Made by a program: the position numbers and the translations under genes
Shown: positions 50,444-61,762 of the stretch, piece by piece
Layout: every line of letters begins with the position of its first letter
Numbering within the stretch: the stretch's first letter is position 1
Notes under the pieces: model-generated
The model's input: the letters and a program-made list of their open reading frames with translations, nothing else
The model's database searches: none
Told to the model about the DNA's origin: nothing
Origin: Prorocentrum cordatum
Lineage: Eukaryota > Sar > Dinophyceae > Prorocentrales > Prorocentraceae
Direction of reading: 5' to 3'
Assembly: GCA_963575745.1 (NCBI GenBank)
Contig: CAUYUJ010013814.1
Span: 238,501-302,500 of the forward strand
DNA: 64,000 nt

Positions 50444-51140
50444 AAGTTGTGGTAAGGGTTGCGCGTTCCCGCTTAAACTTCGCCAAACCGTCCGCAGGGT
50501 TCAGTTCACGTGGAAACCGGCGACACCGACCACCGTGGTTATCCAAGGAATCCCGAATCACTGCATTCTCTAAGGCAGCTCGCTTCTCAGTCGAGGTGAA
50601 CTGTTCCCGATTGACACAGTCGCACAGGGATTTCGCGTCGGTCCTGGTGATAACGTCCAGTTCGGGATTTTGCTCCATGATAGTCGTCACTCGGATTTCT
50701 CTTGTCATAGCGCGTCGATCTCGGAGCTCGCTTCGGTATCTTTTAACAATAGAAAACCACGAAGTAGCCCTCTCGGCCAAAGCATTGGCATTAGGACATA
50801 GCATTAGCCTCCACCAAAGTAAAACTCCCAGCACGCTCAGTCTTGTGGGAATGCCAGGTACGAGTGCTGACATCAGCTTCCTTTCCCACCCGGGGATAAT
50901 TTGTCCGCAGCACAGATCATCTTGCCTGTCTGGGAGCGACCCTGCCCCGCGCCATCGAGGTCCCATCCTGAGCCGCGCAGAGCAAGCGGACGAAGGCAAA
51001 AGAAAAGCATGGATTTGATGGCGATGGTGGCGCTGGCGTCCTCGAGGCGCAGCAGTGCAGCATTTGCCTCGATAAGGTCTTTCACCGTGGAGCTGGGCAG
51101 AATGCTGCTCAGAAGGGACGTCCCCCGAGCCGTTGGGCAT
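50430..51140 (-). pseudogene. RNase H domain of the LTR element
   Basis: The frame ends with VITRTDAKSLCDCVNREQF, then EKRAALENAVIRDSLDNHGG, then PRELNPADGLAKFKRERATL. This is the DAKSLYD / KRAAID / ADGLTK-type order of copia RNase H: catalytic Asp in TDAKS and in ADGLAK. The first part of this frame is out of register with the domain and the true start lies in a neighbouring frame upstream. Confidence 0.7.
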
Positions 51141-52130
51141 GCCATCTCGGCGCGTTCAATTGAGTTTCCCACGCGGGCCGCACGTGGCTGCGATCTCCTC
51201 CGGCGTAGCAGGTAATTCGGGTTTCTTGCCGCGCCCCCGTGGGAGACTGATAGGTCGGGCTCGTTCTGCAAGATGCCGCGCCATGGAGATGATGAAATCG
51301 AAATTGTTGCGTTGTCGCAGCGTGCGCCCGCCGGGCTCAGTGACGACCTCCATGAGCTCGGCCCATTTGCCAAATTTGAAACGCATCCGTCGGCGAGAAA
51401 TGGCATCGACAAATCTCTCTACAATACCACCTCGAATACGAATCACCTGTTTCGATGACAACGAGACCCGAAAATTGCTCGGGGAGCCCATCGAGAGTCT
51501 CGTACATGAGCATGACGCAGGCTGCCAGAGGATGGCGAGCGAAGCCATGCTCTTTGAAAACTGTCAGAAGATTTCTGCGCCAGCGTGGAGGGCCGGCAAC
51601 GAGACCATGAACTTCTGGTTTAGTTCAATGACCGGCAACTCGCCGGGGCCCTCGCCAGGAATGCCGCCCACAGAGGGCGAAGCAAAAAAATGCTCTTCCC
51701 GCTGATTTCGGAATCCTTGAGCGAAGGCCGACTTGACGTCGCCCATCCATGCTTCTGCCTTGACAGGGGACAGACATTGCAGAGCAAGAGGTACGTCTGA
51801 TGTGGAAGGCGCTAGCAGGTGCGATTCAACGCGGCGGCATCGGGCTCGTGAAATCTTCGAATAATCCATCGCGACTTAGCATCCGAATCTTTTGGGACAG
51901 CAGGATCATTGAGCTTGTTGTCGCAATCCGCTCATTTATCTGTCCATGTGTCGCGCCATCGGGAGGGGATCATTCGTTATGGAAATGCGCGGCAGATCCT
52001 TGCAGCATCCGCGCCTCTGTGGACGGCGCTGCTGTGGCGCCGCCAGGTCCAGCAGACCAGATATCAGACCATTCTTTCCGACGGCTGCCGGTAGGTCCAA
52101 GAAGCCGCCGTTGAAGATGATCTGGTAACG
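50960..52130 (-). pseudogene. Reverse transcriptase domain of the LTR element, frameshifted
   Basis: Near 51.83-51.69 kb: APSTSDVPLALQCLSPVKAE, AWMGDVKSAFAQGFRNQREE, then GIPGEGPGELPVIEL; the Asp of GDVKSAFAQG is RT motif A. Near 51.40-51.16 kb: FKFGKWAELMEVV, GGRTLRQRNNFDFIISMARH, RPISLPRGRGKKPELPATPE. Near 51.16-51.0 kb: MACPTARGTSLLSSILPSST, VKDLIEANAALLRLEDASAT. This is the copia order through the connection. The expected Tyr-x-Asp-Asp motif near 51.5 kb is not recognisable (VMLMYETLDG in its place), so activity is lost. Confidence 0.75.
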
Positions 52131-52619
52131 GAGTGATATTCATTCTATCCTCAGCCCGCTTTCTTGATGTAGAACGTCTTAGAAGTATTGAATGAGGCTG
52201 CTTCTGCTTGACAGGCTGCGCTGGTGTTTTTTTCAGATCGGGAGTCTTGTGCGCTCCCCACAAATCATCTATTACCTGAACATCGCGACTGCTGTCCACG
52301 TAGTAAGTGACCTATTTGTCAGCGGAATTAGGAGGAAAATCAGGAGGTCAAATCGCAGTCGGCGCCGGTGGCACTAGGCATGACGACGCAGTAACGGGCC
52401 AAGGCGTACGCGAGCCTCGGGCAGCGGCACTGGAGGTTGCCCCCCCCGCGCGCCCCCGCCGCAAAGGTTGTCTCGACCCTGGCTCGCTCTGCGGTTCAGC
52501 GGAGGAGGCAGTGTCTAAACGAAGTCGAACTTGCCGATCGTCGCTTCGAGGTGCGGCGCGTGCCAGTCCAGGTTCGCTGTAACTTTCCGCCGTTGGGAAC
52601 AAGTATAGTTATTCTGGCG

Positions 52620-53900
52620 GTGGCGGTTGTGGTTCCTGATCGGCATCGATGTTGGAGTCATCGGGGATGTCATCGGCCTGTGCCGCTTCGGGGTCGAGCG
52701 GGGGCTCGCATCCAGGGAATATCGGGTTTCCTTCTCTGGTGGCGCCAACGCAGCGACGAGCTCCACGAATGTACTCGAGATCAGTACTCAAATCAGAAAG
52801 GTAGCGATTGACGATCTCGACGCCTCTACTCCCATCTTGGGTGGCACTGCGCATTTGTTCGTTATGCGCACGCCACAATGATCCGCACATGTTATCCGAG
52901 CCCCGCCAGCAATACGTAAAACGATCACAGCAGGTCCAAACCACTTTCCTGAGCCAGCTCGTCCTTGTCTTCGAACAAACACGATATGATATTCCGCGAA
53001 AGCCGGTGGACTCGGAATGGTCGGGCACGGAAGACGGAGTCGGGCACGGAGGACTCGGAGTAGTCGGATTCGGCGGTCCATAACAGCCCATGCTTTCATA
53101 GCGGCTCGAGCTCTTCTGCTCGGTGAAAATCCTGCGCTGGATTGGTAGACGGGCATGCGGGATATACGGGATCATCGGAGAGCAGCGTCGCTGGTAGACG
53201 TTGTGTGAAACCGAAAACCCGCTGCAGAAATGAAAAAGCCACTCCGATTGCGGCAACGGTTCCGAACGCAGCAACGCAAGCCCCCCCCATCGCATACCAT
53301 TCGGCTGGAGTACCCGTAGCTGCCCGATGACCGGCTAAACGGAGCTGTCGTTTCCACTCGTTTCCAACACGTTCTGTCCGACCGTGTTGCCACGGTGAAC
53401 GGACGTCAGCAGGGGAGAAGCGCGCACCGTTGTTTTGCATGTCATCGGCAAACGTTCCCTGGAACTCCATTCAAGGATCAACAGCGACAACCTCTGGCAT
53501 GCCAAACGCTCGCGCCCACGTGCGTACAAATGCCCGCCACGCTAGATCTGCTGACTTCCCTGTCCCCACATGTCCAACTAAATGAAAAGGTGCCCCAAAC
53601 ATATGATGCTGATCCAAAACTGCGGCGCGGCATCGGGCGATCAGTCGACCTCGGCGAAACCAACGCCCACAACATGGCTGAAGCGATAAGACTTAGGAGC
53701 AGCAGCAGGGCGGCGAGCGCGCGGTCGTCTGCGCGCGCCGCACTCGTCGCACTTAAAGTTGTTCAATGCCTAGCGCACGACCTCAGGCTTTGAATTTCCC
53801 CGTCTCAGAAGTTGAGCGAAGTCTCGATTTCCAGGGTGATCAGAGTTGTCATGGGCAAGTTCGAGTTCGGCCAGCTGATCGGCAGTCGGTGCCCAGTCTG
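52620..53900 (-). pseudogene. Integrase of the LTR element, frameshifted
   Basis: The HHCC zinc finger reads LAHDNSDHPGNRDFAQLLRR then NNFKCDECGAR (53735-53880), with one stop between. The core shows LAWRAFVRTWARAFGMPEVV, MEFQGTFADDMQNNGARFSP and SPWQHGRTERVGNEWKRQL (53330-53560), the DNG...E end of the catalytic core. The C-terminal domain has EYHIVFVRRQGRAGSGKWFG then PAVIVLRIAGG (about 52.9-53.0 kb), the GKWxGPAxV motif seen in this group. It would insert the DNA copy. Several frame changes break it. Confidence 0.75.
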
Positions 53901-53999
53901 GCTGAGCGGGCACCTTATCTTCGCTATCGTGCTCGGCGCTGGGATCACCGGCAGGAATTTATCCGGGCTCGTCTTCTTCTGGAGCTGCCTCCGAAGTAA

Positions 54000-55430
54000 G
54001 ACTGAGGCTGGTGTCGTTCACTGAGAGTGCCTGCTCGATCTGTTGTTGCCAGGGAATCGCCCCGGCGCCGTCCTCACCGAACTCAAAAGATGAAGTGAAA
54101 TTAAATACCGTTGGTGGCCTGCCACAGAACCAATCGCCATTTTCCCTCGCTCGCCTCGGCCGCTTCGACCGAATCCTGCGGAGTGGCGGACTGCCAGAAA
54201 CCACCTGGAATGCCTCGAAGCACGGCCATGCGCTTACCACATACAAGACCTGCCAGGCTTACACGGGTAGCACCCGGAGAAATTAGTTGCCCAACCTGAC
54301 AGAGACAAGTGCTCTGAGGACATATGATTGCCAGCGACGCTCCAGCGAACATCATGTTGGTAACAGCCTTGCGGTAAATGAGAGCACGGCCAGTCCGTTC
54401 GTCCAAAGTACAGACAGAAGACAATTCAGACCACGCGTCCTGAATAAATTCGGCAGTGCCATCTGAGTAGACAACCGCTGTCATCCGCTCGCTGGTAAAA
54501 TCATATGCAGATGGGGGGCCGACGGAATCGGTCGGATTGAAGAGGGCGTCGCGGGGTTCCTGATGCACTCGGACATGCACCATGCGACCATTGAAGACAC
54601 CTTCTGCCCGCGAATCCATCAGCTGTCGCGCCCCCGCACGACCGCGTCGAAGCCGCCCCCGTCCACGCTGTTCCCGCGCATCTCGCGCTCGACCGTGCGC
54701 GCGGTAAAACGCTGGAGTAGTTGATGCATCGCTGGGTCGCCCGACTCGTGAGTCCTCGTTCACCGCTCGCAGGGCTGGAAATCCATCTCGTAGATCTCCT
54801 TGTAGATGTGGCCCGCGAACCTCCCGGACGTCGCTCGTTCCTGGTCGGGGCCGCCGCGTTGATGGGGCCGTCGATCGAGAGCCTCGCCCAGCGCGTATGG
54901 CAGTCGTCGCGCGTCCACCACGGGGTCTCGTTGTTGCCCTGATGGGGCGCGGCCTTCTCTGGGCGCGCGCGCGCGGCCTGGTCGGTCTTCTTGTTGCCCG
55001 AGCCGTCGGGGTCCAGCCTCTCGCCCACCGCGAACCGCCCCCCGCCGCTGATCTTCAGAACTTGCGGGAAAAGTCGCGGGTCGCGCGTTGCGCGGGCGAT
55101 GCCGCCGCCTGACCCAGGCCCCCGGCGCCCCCGAGCGGGCTCTCGCAGGCGTCGGCCCCGATGCGGACCTCCGCGCGGCGCCTCGTGACCGCGCGGTCCA
55201 GGATGGGGGGCAACTTCAGACGTAGCTGCATCCATTCCTACGTCCGCTTCCCTGGGGTCATCGTGGGCTGACAGGGCCGCGTCGGAGGTCGCGGCCGCGG
55301 CTCCTGCTCGGCGAGGATGCGCTCCGCGCGGTTCAACATCGCGCGGAGCGTCGGGAGGGTAAACAATTGGCTGAGAACGACAGGTTTGAGCCGAGGCTGC
55401 CTGCGGATTCGCATGGAATACGGCGCCCTC
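54000..55430 (-). pseudogene. Linker between protease and integrase, frame-broken
   Basis: Protein-like patches on the minus strand include PRLKPVVLSQLFTLPTLRAM (55.36 kb), RILAEQEPRPRPPTRPCQP (55.28 kb), and YDFTSERMTAVVYSDGTAEF then WRLVLWQATNGI (54.5-54.1 kb). No fold is recognised. It keeps coding sense between two recognisable domains and belongs to the same polyprotein. Confidence 0.4.
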
Positions 55431-55434
55431 GGGC

Positions 55435-56003
55435 TCAGCGACTTGGCGGCGCCCCTGAGCACCTGGAGAGACCGTTCTGATGTCCTTCTGTCTCTGCCAA
55501 CCGTCCTTGGAAAAAATCCAACATGGGGATCGCGATGCGTTTGCCTGCCCCTACCTCGCGCGCTCTCAAGTGGCTGCCGTCGAGTGCCTTCCAAGTGATA
55601 GCGCCACCTGGCAAATCGGGATCCACGCCAGGCTGCCGGAGCATCTCCACAGGGAGTAATAAGGGCGCATCGCAGGCAATCAGATGCACCGCAAGAGTAC
55701 CACAGTTCTCTGCCACAAGGAAAGCCATGTCCAGCTGGCGAGAAGTTTGGTAGATCCTCCAACGCCAACGGCGTCCAGTTCCAGAGTGGGTATCTGCGTG
55801 GGCTTCAGACCGTAGGCACCCCCAAGATATGTGACCGTTTCCACCGGTTGATCTTCGCCACGCACTCCACGCTGAGCTCCAGCATCCACCAAATCGAAGC
55901 CCATCTGAATCTGAAGCCCCATGAAAACCTGACCTCTGGCGTCGGCAGAAGCCAAGAGGGGGGGGGGCTGACTCCAGGCTGGATCGTAGGTTCTCGTTGG
56001 CAA
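55435..56003 (-). pseudogene. Aspartic protease region of the LTR element, frameshifted
   Basis: One frame has MGFDLVDAGAQRGVRGEDQ, with DAG in the place of the catalytic D-T/S-G, then PVETVTYLGGAYGLKPTQIP and LELDAVGVGG. After a shift, FLVAENCGTLAVHLIACDAP, LLLPVEMLRQPGVDPDLPGG and AITWKALDG follow, matching the PLLL...LR.LG...D end of retropepsins. It would process the polyprotein. The DAG variant and the shift suggest loss of function. Confidence 0.6.
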
Positions 56004-56018
56004 GCGTCATGCAGAGCA

Positions 56019-57170
56019 TCATCTGCTTCGAGGGGAACTGCTCGGAAGCCGCCGAATCGCGCATGTCGCTCGCGCCCTCGCTCGTCTGGCTCGTTCGCGC
56101 AGGCTCGAGCCCAGTGCCCCATCCCCCGCGTCGGGCGCACTTCGAGCGGCTGATATATTCGCGTTTGGCCCACCGCTTCGGTCGGGCATGTCCCGTGCGT
56201 TCCCCATCGACGTTTTCCCTTTCGGGAGCCTTTGGACTTTCTTTATGGGGGTCGCGCTTTGAAACAGCCTCGTCCACGCTTGCATTTGTGTAAGTACTGT
56301 CGTACCTGACCGTAGTTCGCACGGCGATGGCCTCATCTTCATCTGGAGCCATGTCGTCTCATGCGCCAAATCAAAGTCGCACGACGTCATTACACTTGGA
56401 GTCTCTCAGCGGCACGTGCCATTTCAGGTCCTCTGGCAGGATTTGTTTGCTTCTCGAGTTCTCGGAAAAGCACCACTTACGCGCGATATTCATTGATCCA
56501 GGATTCATCTCGCTAGCGCTTGGTCATCTAAATAGAAATGCTTATCACAAGCCCGCGGCATCCTGCGGTCTTGGAACTCGGCAGAAGCCTTCTGGATGTC
56601 CTTCACCACAACCTGCCCGCCGTCCTCGGCAGACAGCGAGTCCTGGGTAAGTCAGTTAATGATGTTATTGAGATCACTTTTGGCATAACGACACATGAGG
56701 CATCCGCATTGCGCTCTCCGAATTCTGGCAATGGCGAGCCACATCTGCAACTCCTTCATGTAAGGGTCTAGACGAGTATCCAGACATTTTCCATCCCAAG
56801 TGGGCAGGTCGTTTGGTATATTTGCGGCCTCCGATTGTTCAGGCAATTGTCCCCGATGGCGACCAGAAGATCTGGCAGTGGTATTCCCCCAATAGGTCGG
56901 AGGCATGTTCTGCCGATCTGGTGCAGCCGGCGAACCACGTCCCCGCACAGTTCAACCAGATGAGGATTGTTACGTATTGGACTGTGCTTCCGTCCAGGGC
57001 TGTGATAACCAGCGGGCCCAATCCTGATCTGACCAGCCCACATTGTCATCACCTTCCCACGGAACGTACTCTCGTCCTCCAGCTCCTGCCCAATGATCCG
57101 GATACGGCTGAAACCAAGGATCTGCTGGAAGTTCATAGTATTGAAGCTGAACGTCGTCTGGAAAATCCAT
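56019..57170 (-). pseudogene. Gag region with degenerate zinc knuckle
   Basis: ATG near 57170 opens MDFPDDVQLQYYELPADPWF, then GGREYVPWEGDDNVGWSDQD, and a stop at about 56970. Further frames carry HLVELCGDVVRRLHQIG and PLPDLLVAIGDNC. Near 56.12-56.15 kb KCARRG and, after a shift, MGHWARACANE form a CCHC-type knuckle in which the second Cys codon has become CGC (Arg). It would package RNA. It is decayed. Confidence 0.6.
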
Positions 57171-57239
57171 GGCGGCGCTCGGTGCAATCGGGTAAAGAAC
57201 GGGAAGAAGGGGAGAATAGTAAAGAGTATGTCACTAAAC

Positions 57240-57257
57240 CACAGGCTCCGCTGCCAC
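57240..57257 (-). other. Primer-binding-like site after the 5' LTR
   Basis: On the minus strand the sequence after CCACA is G then TGGCAGCGGAGCC. A TGG start one base after the LTR, with about 9 of 11 matches to the site used with initiator methionine tRNA in many copia elements, supports it; the host tRNA is not known. Confidence 0.5.
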
Positions 57258-57488
57258 TGTGGATTGTACGGGAGTGATTGTATGGATACAGAGAGAGACA
57301 CGAAGTACAAATAGGGGGGCCGGTGCTAGAGGAGAGCACGTTTCTTTCCTTTTACGGAGGCGTGGGCGCGTCCGTCACCGGCGCGCCATGATAGCTCAAG
57401 GGCCATTGTGAGCCGATATGGCGGCGCACAAAGGAGTACAGAGAGAGGCGCAGGAGGAGGAGAGGCTGACAGGGGCCTGACAGCCACA
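57258..57488 (-). repeat. 5' LTR
   Basis: 231 bp, TGTGG to CCACA. It differs from the 3' LTR at roughly 30 positions by eye. Confidence 0.9.
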
Positions 57489-57535
57489 TCCTCCTCCTCC
57501 TCCTCCTCCTCCTCCTCCTCCCTCCTCCCTCATCC
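57489..57535 (+). repeat. (TCC)n microsatellite, right side of the LTR insertion
   Basis: TCC run beginning with the TCCTC target duplication. Confidence 0.95.
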
Positions 57536-57959
57536 TTTTCTTGGTCCTACTCCCCCTCGTTTGTCCTCCGCGTCCAGCGTGGGGCGCGCGACGGGGCGGA
57601 GGCCTGTCTGCGGACGCCGCCTCGTACTCCGCGCCGGCGAGGAGGATTACGTGGTGCTGCAGGGAGGCCGAGGGAGGATGGAGGTGGAGGGGAGGTAGGG
57701 AGGGAGGGAGGGAGAGAGGGGAGAGTGGCAGGGGGAGGGGAGGGGGGGATGGAGGGAGGGTGGGAGGGGAGCTTGGTGCGCTCGCCCCTTTTCTGACATT
57801 CTACTCCTTCCTTCCATCCCTCCCATTGCGCTGATGTTTCCCTATCCGTCGACGCGTGTCATAGCAAACCTGGAACCTGGAACTCCAGAAATGGCACCAT
57901 CGTGTCATGTGCAATCGGATGACGGGAGCTGTGTGCAATGTAAAAGGAGGGAGGAGGTG
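57536..57959. other. No gene; G-rich GGGA repeats
   Basis: GGGAGGGAGGGA-type sequence at 57670-57765 and mixed sequence after. Confidence 0.6.
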
Positions 57960-58215
57960 GCAGTGAGCAGGAGGATCATAAGGAGGAACAGGAGGATGAG
58001 GAAGGAGGACAAGGACGAATAACAGCAGCAGGAGCTGGAGTGGAAGAAACGGGAGGGGCAGGAGGACCAGGGGACGAAGGAAGAGGGGCAATGAGGGGGG
58101 CGACAACGGTGAGGAAGGACGCGGATTCAGAAAAGTGGCCCGCGCTGGGACGAGAGAGCCAATCTGAATGACAGGAGCAAAGCGCCGATCTGAAAATGAG
58201 GCCCACGCTGCAGCG
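57960..58215 (-). repeat. Long inverted repeat, left copy (pairs with 62205-62450)
   Basis: Shares with the reverse complement of 62205-62450 the words GGGGCGACAACGGTGA, AAGTGGCCCGCGCTGGG, GGCCCACGCTGCAGCGG and the flanking GGAGGAACAGGAGGATGAGG. Identity is about 75-85%. The two copies are about 4 kb apart. Confidence 0.75.
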
Positions 58216-58379
58216 GCATCATCATTTTTGAAGTGTCAAGAACGCTCGGATTTCAAAACGCAGAAGAACTTCTACCAACCGCGGAGAGGCTGGCGCACCA
58301 ATCTCAAGACGTCTTCGGGAAAGAAGGAGTAATAGGAGAGTAATCTTCATATCATGTAATTGCGGAGGGAGGGAAGGGG

Positions 58380-58538
58380 AGGGACGGAGGGAGGCAGGTC
58401 GGGAGGGGACGGAGAGAAAGAGGGATGAGGGATTGAGAGACAGCGAAACAGAGACACAGAGGCAGGCAGACAGACAGACAGACAGGCAGGCAGACAGGCA
58501 GACGGACAGACAGACAAGCAAACAGACCGACAGACAGG

Positions 58539-58572
<34 letters not shown>

Positions 58573-58600
58573 AACAGAGAGAGAGAGATATAGTTAGTAG
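58380..58600 (+). repeat. (CAGA)n/(GGCA)n microsatellite
   Basis: GGGAGGGA-type sequence to 58435, then CAGACAGGCAGACAGA tetramers at 58460-58590. Confidence 0.95.
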
Positions 58601-59200
58601 ATGATGGGAAAATCGGGAGGGAGGAGAGGGAGAGGGAGGGACATACATACAGATGAATGTGTTTATCATATATGCGAAGACACACAACTACATCAATACA
58701 CAACTATGGAAGAACATGTATTGATTTTAAAGGGCTTGGGCTGTTTTCCCGCGAGTCCTCCTCTCGAAATGTCAAGACACCAGGCTCCGATGGCCAGCTC
58801 GCGCAGCACACGGCGGCCCCATCTTCCCCCAATCACGGAGGGCCCGACAAGTTGTAAAAGTCGTGTCTGAGCCCCCTGGCGTGAGCCCCTGCACAAGCCT
58901 TGCGAGGGCCTTCGCACCATGCGCACGCAATGGACGCCCGCACTCCGAGCTGATCCCTCCCCTCCTCCTCCTTCTCCTCATCCCCTTTGGTTCGCGAACC
59001 CCACACCCATTTGACCATTGCTATTTTCCATCTCAGACGGACTAACCAGGGGCGGCTCCAGAGCCAGGAGGCGCCAGAAAAACCAGCAGTTGCATGCTAT
59101 TGATTCGCTGACCCTCCCCGTTTGCTTTTCTCCCCTGATCATCCGCCCCGACCAGGTGGGCGCCGCCGGCGCCAAACAAAACAGCTGCATGCGACTGCTG
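58601..59200. other. No gene seen
   Basis: Mixed sequence with short frames only. Confidence 0.5.
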
Positions 59201-59204
59201 CGAA

Positions 59205-59465
59205 AACATAGATTTGTGCCACTCCCCCCTCTCGTCCGCCCCATCGGACTGACCAAGGCCGAGGTCCCGTCTGTAGTGGGGGAGGGTGGACCCTGGTCAG
59301 AATGCCGCCCCCCCTCTGGGGTCCAGGCGGCCAGGCGGGTCCTGGGGGGTGGCGCCAGCGGGGGTCCTCGGAAAGGTCCCGCCTTCAGGGTCGGCGGCAC
59401 AGCAAGGCCATACAAACTTGTGCTATTCCCCCCTCTCGCCCGCCCCATCGGACAGACCAAGGCCC
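59205..59465 (+). repeat. Direct repeat, about 58 bp, two copies 200 bp apart
   Basis: TTGTGCYAYTCCCCCCTCTC then CGCCCCATCGGACWGACCAA GGCC is present at 59213-59265 and 59418-59466. A third, weaker copy may lie near 59125-59160 (CATCCGCCCCGACCAGG). Confidence 0.75.
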
Positions 59466-59466
59466 A

Positions 59467-59925
59467 CCCAAAATGTAAAACCGAATTGTCCAAAAGGCAC
59501 TCCGTCCCAGTGCGTCTGCAGGCACCCTCCCCCACTTCGATGGTCCCTCGACCACGGTAGCAGACAGGCTAGCTACCCCCACGTGGCCAAGGAGGCAGTC
59601 CGGCGTAGTGGGATAATTCAGTGGTGGCCAAGGTCTTGTCCAATCCGAGTACCACTAGGTGGGTGTGAGGGTCGCCCGACCACTCTAGAACGTTGCAATT
59701 TCTCCTCACCCCCTGAAGGCGATGCCACTCTTGTGCTTTCGGAGTGAGGAGGGGATGACTAACAGGGGATTCCTCTGGCTATCACCCACTGGCAACAAGC
59801 GGCGAGGTGGGGTTGTCCTTAAGCGGAGGGCGTCCCCCATTTAACAATCTCCCAGTTCACAACGCCTGTTAGCCCCGAAGGACTGTCAAATGGCGGCCCG
59901 CTCGTAGACCTGATAGATTGGTCAG
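59467..59925. other. No gene seen
   Basis: Mixed sequence, no repeat of note. Confidence 0.5.
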
Positions 59926-60088
59926 TGATCCTCCTGCTCCTCCTCCTCATCATCATCAGCAGCATCATCATCATCACCACCATCATCATAATCATAATCA
60001 TAACGAGCATCGTCATCGTCATGCTCATCGTCACCGACGTCGTCGTGATCATCAGCAGCAGCAGCAACACCACCACCACCACCAACAA
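59926..60088 (+). repeat. (ATC)n, (CAG)n, (CAC)n, (AAC)n microsatellites
   Basis: A succession of short triplet runs ending AACAACAATAATAATTT. Confidence 0.9.
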
Positions 60089-60835
60089 CAATAATAATTT
60101 TAAGACTGGTCGCTCTTACCTGCGCGCGTACCATTCAACACGTATAGATCCAAACCTCGATACCCACCCTCTTCGTCTTCGATCGTGCCCCACTTGGGGT
60201 GATATTTTCCTCACCTGCTACATCTATTGTGTGAAGCCCCTGAGGCAGGGGAAGAGAGGACGGATGGAAGGATGGAAGGAAGGGACAAGGGGCAGGGACG
60301 AGGATGGAGCACGAGAGAATAACAGGAGGGGGGCTAGGAGCGGAAAACAAGTGGCAGAACCAGACGGGCAGATTGGGCGGGTAGGCCCTACCGGGCGGGT
60401 CGGGAAGGCGGGACCAGGCGGCCAGGTCGAACAGGCGGGTTGCTGAAGTGCGCTCTCTGCATGAATCGCGATGAAGTCTCGAGAGATAGCGCGATTCCCA
60501 CATGAGTTTAAGGAAATCAACAACGAGAACGTGATTCCTGAGTGTCGAGGGCGCGGCGTATGAATAAATTGTCAAGAAGTTCCACGCGAGAGCGCGATTG
60601 CGGTATAAATTGTAAGAGGTCCCGCGCGAGAGCGCGAATTACAAACAAATTATGAAGAAATACCAGGCGGGAGCCGCTGTTGTTGTAAACCGGGGGCAGG
60701 GGCCCACTTCGGAGACACTTCGCTTTCCCTTGACAAGAAACAAGGTTTGAGCCCCAGGAGAAGCACTGTAATTTGACAAAATACAATGATTATCGCGCAG
60801 GGGGGATCAACAATAATTATTCTTTCGCCATCAGA
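60089..60835 (+). repeat. Tandem duplication, first copy
   Basis: Starts TTTTAAGACTGGTCGCTCTTACC and ends near the CAGGGGGGATCAACAATAAT word. Within it, CGCGAGAGCGCGA recurs four times with spacing of about 45-50 bp (for example 60584 and 60620), a smaller nested repeat. Confidence 0.85.
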
Positions 60836-60861
60836 ACTCAACAGCAGCAACAACAACAATC

Positions 60862-61425
60862 ATTTTAAGACTGTTCGCTTTTACCTGTTCGCGCGCCAGT
60901 CAACACGTATATCCCAAACCCTCGATACCCGCCCTTTTGGTCTTTGATCCTACCCCCTTAGGGGTATATCTTTCCTACCTGCAACGTGTATTTCGTGCAG
61001 CGCGTAAGGCAGGGGAAGAGAGGACGGATGTAAGGAAGGGACAAGGGGCAGGCGGTTTGCTGAAGCGTGCGCTCTGCATGAATCGCGAGGAAGTCTCGAG
61101 CGAGAATGCGATCCCCATATAAATCTAAGGAAATCCACAACGAGAACGTGATTCCTGAGTGTCGAGAGCGCGGCGTCTGAGTAAATTGCTAGGAAGTCCC
61201 GGTATACATTGTGAGGACGTCCCGCGCAGGAGCGCGATTTTGAATAAATCGTGAGGAGAGGTCAGGCGGGCACCGCTGCTGTTGTAAACCGTGGGCCAGA
61301 GGCCTAGTTTAGTGACACCTCACTTTCCCTTGTAGACAACAGGGTCCGAGCCCCGGGAGAAACTTTTTGATTGAAAGATGAACTGATTACCGCGCAGGGG
61401 GGATCAACCATAAGTATCCTTTTTT
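60862..61425 (+). repeat. Tandem duplication, second copy
   Basis: Repeats TTTTAAGACTGTTCGCTTTTACC, CAACACGTATA, AGGGGAAGAGAGGACGGATG, AACGAGAACGTGATTCCTG, GCGCAGGGGGGATCAACAA of the first copy. It is shorter through loss of the GGGCAGGGACG...GCGGGT segment. Confidence 0.85.
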
Positions 61426-61434
61426 AACTTTAAA

Positions 61435-61762
61435 CTCAACAACAACAGCAACAGCAACAACAACCACAATAACAACACCACAACAACCACAACAACAGCA
61501 ACAACAGCAACAACAACCACAACAACACCACAACAACCACAACAACAGCAACAACAGCAACAACACCACCAACAACAACACCAACAACAATACCAGCAGC
61601 AGCAGGAACAGCAACACCAGCAGCAGCATCACTAACCACCACAGCAACAACATCATCGTCAACATCATCATCACCACCATCCTCATCGTCGTCATCATGA
61701 TCGTCACCATGTTCATCACCAGCATCATCATCCTAATCATCAGCATCATCATCATCCTGTAG
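61435..61762 (+). repeat. (CAA)n/(CAG)n/(ATC)n microsatellite block
   Basis: CAACAACAGCAAC-type sequence to 61620, then ATC/GTC/ACC triplets. The same class of sequence also precedes the duplication copies, so microsatellite and duplicated unit alternate. Confidence 0.95.

Larger units (their letters stand above)
45859..57488 (-). mobile_element. Ty1/copia-type LTR retrotransposon, 11.63 kb, decayed
   Basis: LTRs of 230-231 bp bound the element. Target duplication TCCTC is at 45854-45858 and 57489-57493, inside a TCC microsatellite. Reading on the minus strand the order is 5' LTR, primer-binding-like site, gag, zinc knuckle, aspartic protease, integrase, RT, RNase H, extra 3' region, purine tract, 3' LTR. 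Integrase before RT is the copia arrangement. Frameshifts and stops in every pol domain show it is inactive, and LTR divergence of roughly 10-15% by eye implies an old insertion. Confidence 0.85.

Noticed and set aside
58222-58703. Cys/Leu/Ser-rich small secreted protein
   Set aside because: The frame translates CAGACAGG tetranucleotides and is equally open in neighbouring frames.
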